DNA from: Alphaproteobacteria bacterium
Lineage (GTDB): Bacteria > Pseudomonadota > Alphaproteobacteria > Rickettsiales > Rickettsiaceae
Direction of reading: 5' to 3'
DNA length: 6,354 bases
Assembly (NCBI GenBank): GCA_030430995.1
Contig: JAUIKA010000064.1
Span: forward strand, 1-6,354
The translations under genes were made by a program, and so were the position numbers. The notes below the pieces were generated by a model. The model was given only the letters and a program-made list of their open reading frames with translations, was not told the DNA's origin and searched no databases. Shown in pieces: positions 5,294-6,354 of this stretch (positions are counted from its first letter, which is position 1; each line of letters opens with the position of its first letter).

Positions 5294-6354
5294 ATGCATA
5301 AATACAAAGCCGTGATAATAAGCAATATTGCAAATATATTTGAATGGTATGACTTCACTTTGTTTGCTATATTTGCAAGCGCGCTTAATAAAGTATTCTT
5401 CCCCAATAACCAAAATTTGTTACAAATATTCTTAATATTTGCTATTGGGTATATATTCCGCCCATTGGGTGGAATAATTTTTGGAATCATAGGGGATAAA
5501 TATGGGAGAAAGAAAAGCCTAAGTATTGCTATATTAACTATGGCTATTCCTACCTCTATTATTGGATTAGTGCCTGGCTTCGAATATATAGGTAGCTATT
5601 CTAGTTGGGCGATAATCATTTTAAGAATCTTTCAAGGTATATCATTAGGTGGGGTCCTGACAGGGGCAATAACACTTTCTATAGAGCATTCCTCTAAAAA
5701 TAAAGGAATTATTGGTAGCATATCTATGGCCTCCATCTGCATGGGCCTTGTTCTGGGGAGCTGTGCTTCATATATTGTGAATAGTATATTCACACCAGAA
5801 GAAGTAATAATTTGGGGATGGCGCATACCTTTTATTTTAAGTATAGCGATGATTGCACTTGGTCATTATTCCTTTAAACATCTTAAAGAATCCCCTGTAT
5901 TCACCAAACTAGAGAAAAATGATGATACTGTAGATTTTCCATTAAAAACTCTATTATATCAACATTATACATTAATACTGAAATCTATCTTTATCAATGC
6001 AACCGGATCTGTGATTTTCTATATGAATGCTGTATATATAATGAATTATCTAAAAAGCTATAGATGTTTTAGTGCAGTAATGATAGATAGATATATGATT
6101 TTTGACTATATAATGATAGCACTATCTAGTATATTTTTTGGTAAAATATCTGACAAAATATCTGTTAAGAAACTTTATATTACTATACTTGCTATTATCA
6201 TTCCATTTTCTTGTATAGCTCTGCAAATATTCCAGAATGCATCTTTTTATAGCTGCATTGGTACGCAGCTTGTTATGGCGATAATAGTTGGCGCTTACCT
6301 TGGGCCAGAGCCAGCTCTACAGACAAATTTATACCCATCTAACATCAGAAGCAG
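5294..6354 (+). CDS. Major facilitator transporter, metabolite:proton symporter (ProP-like), cut by window edge
   Basis: The frame is open from the ATG at 5294 to the end of the window (353 codons, no stop), so the last part, probably 60-90 residues, is missing. The protein belongs to the MHS group of the major facilitator superfamily, which includes proline/betaine and alpha-ketoglutarate proton symporters in the inner membrane. Signatures are 'FEWYDF' (16-21), 'RPLGGIIFG' (56-64) running into 'GDKYGRKK' (67-74), 'RIFQGISLGG' (111-120), 'WGWRIPF' (174-180) and 'ESPVF' (199-203). The visible end, 'LYPSNIRS', matches the family's 'yPt.vR..g' just before the last helices. Departures are GGV where GGE is usual (119-121) and a weak second loop 'GKISDKISVKKL' (283-294). 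An in-frame stop at 5261-5263 excludes an upstream start. The substrate cannot be read from sequence alone. Confidence 0.88.
   Translation, partial: MHKYKAVIISNIANIFEWYDFTLFAIFASALNKVFFPNNQNLLQIFLIFAIGYIFRPLGGIIFGIIGDKYGRKKSLSIAILTMAIPTSIIGLVPGFEYIGSYSSWAIIILRIFQGISLGGVLTGAITLSIEHSSKNKGIIGSISMASICMGLVLGSCASYIVNSIFTPEEVIIWGWRIPFILSIAMIALGHYSFKHLKESPVFTKLEKNDDTVDFPLKTLLYQHYTLILKSIFINATGSVIFYMNAVYIMNYLKSYRCFSAVMIDRYMIFDYIMIALSSIFFGKISDKISVKKLYITILAIIIPFSCIALQIFQNASFYSCIGTQLVMAIIVGAYLGPEPALQTNLYPSNIRS

Noticed and set aside
5194..5490. Minus-strand open frame of 98 codons
   Set aside because: It is antisense to the transporter start and its promoter; the plus strand carries the convincing EWYDF and RPLGG transporter motifs.

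Overview
The window is AT-rich (roughly two thirds A+T by eye) and densely packed. It carries most of a flagellar rod, ring and switch gene block from an alphaproteobacterium. I infer a flagellated Rickettsiales-type lineage (Midichloriaceae-like) or another intracellular alphaproteobacterium. The reasons are the strong A+T and ATA/AAA/AAT codon bias, proteins that are recognisable but much diverged, the DUF6468-type gene typical of alphaproteobacterial flagellar clusters, and a ProP-like (MHS family) transporter, a group expanded in Rickettsiales. No ribosomal RNA or tRNA is present, so the taxonomy remains an inference.

Layout. Bases 1-72 form a large perfect palindrome. Bases 101-2053 on the minus strand hold, in transcription order, fliL, fliM and a small membrane-anchored coiled-coil gene of the DUF6468 type; the palindrome lies just downstream of this operon. 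Bases 2054-2136 are a short divergent control region. Bases 2137-5208 on the plus strand hold flgF, flgG, flgA and flgH, tightly packed, with flgA and flgH overlapping. A 15-bp hairpin (5189-5221) straddles the flgH stop codon. A clear sigma70-like promoter (5243-5271) then precedes a major facilitator gene (from 5294) that runs off the right edge.

How the genes work together. FliL and FliM belong to the basal body and switch at the inner membrane. FlgF and FlgG are the proximal and distal rod. FlgA is the periplasmic chaperone for the P ring, and FlgH is the L-ring lipoprotein of the outer membrane. The window therefore covers a path from cytoplasmic switch to outer membrane. The transporter has its own promoter, resembles proline/betaine/metabolite:proton symporters, and is probably functionally separate.

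Most notable oddities: FlgF begins with a Sec-signal-like hydrophobic leader that a rod protein exported by the flagellar apparatus should not need; FliM lacks the N-terminal CheY-binding peptide; the FlgG C-terminal helix has lost the usual family signature; and the left-edge palindrome has a nested dyad in each arm. I see no mobile-element gene, CRISPR array, RNA gene or defence system.
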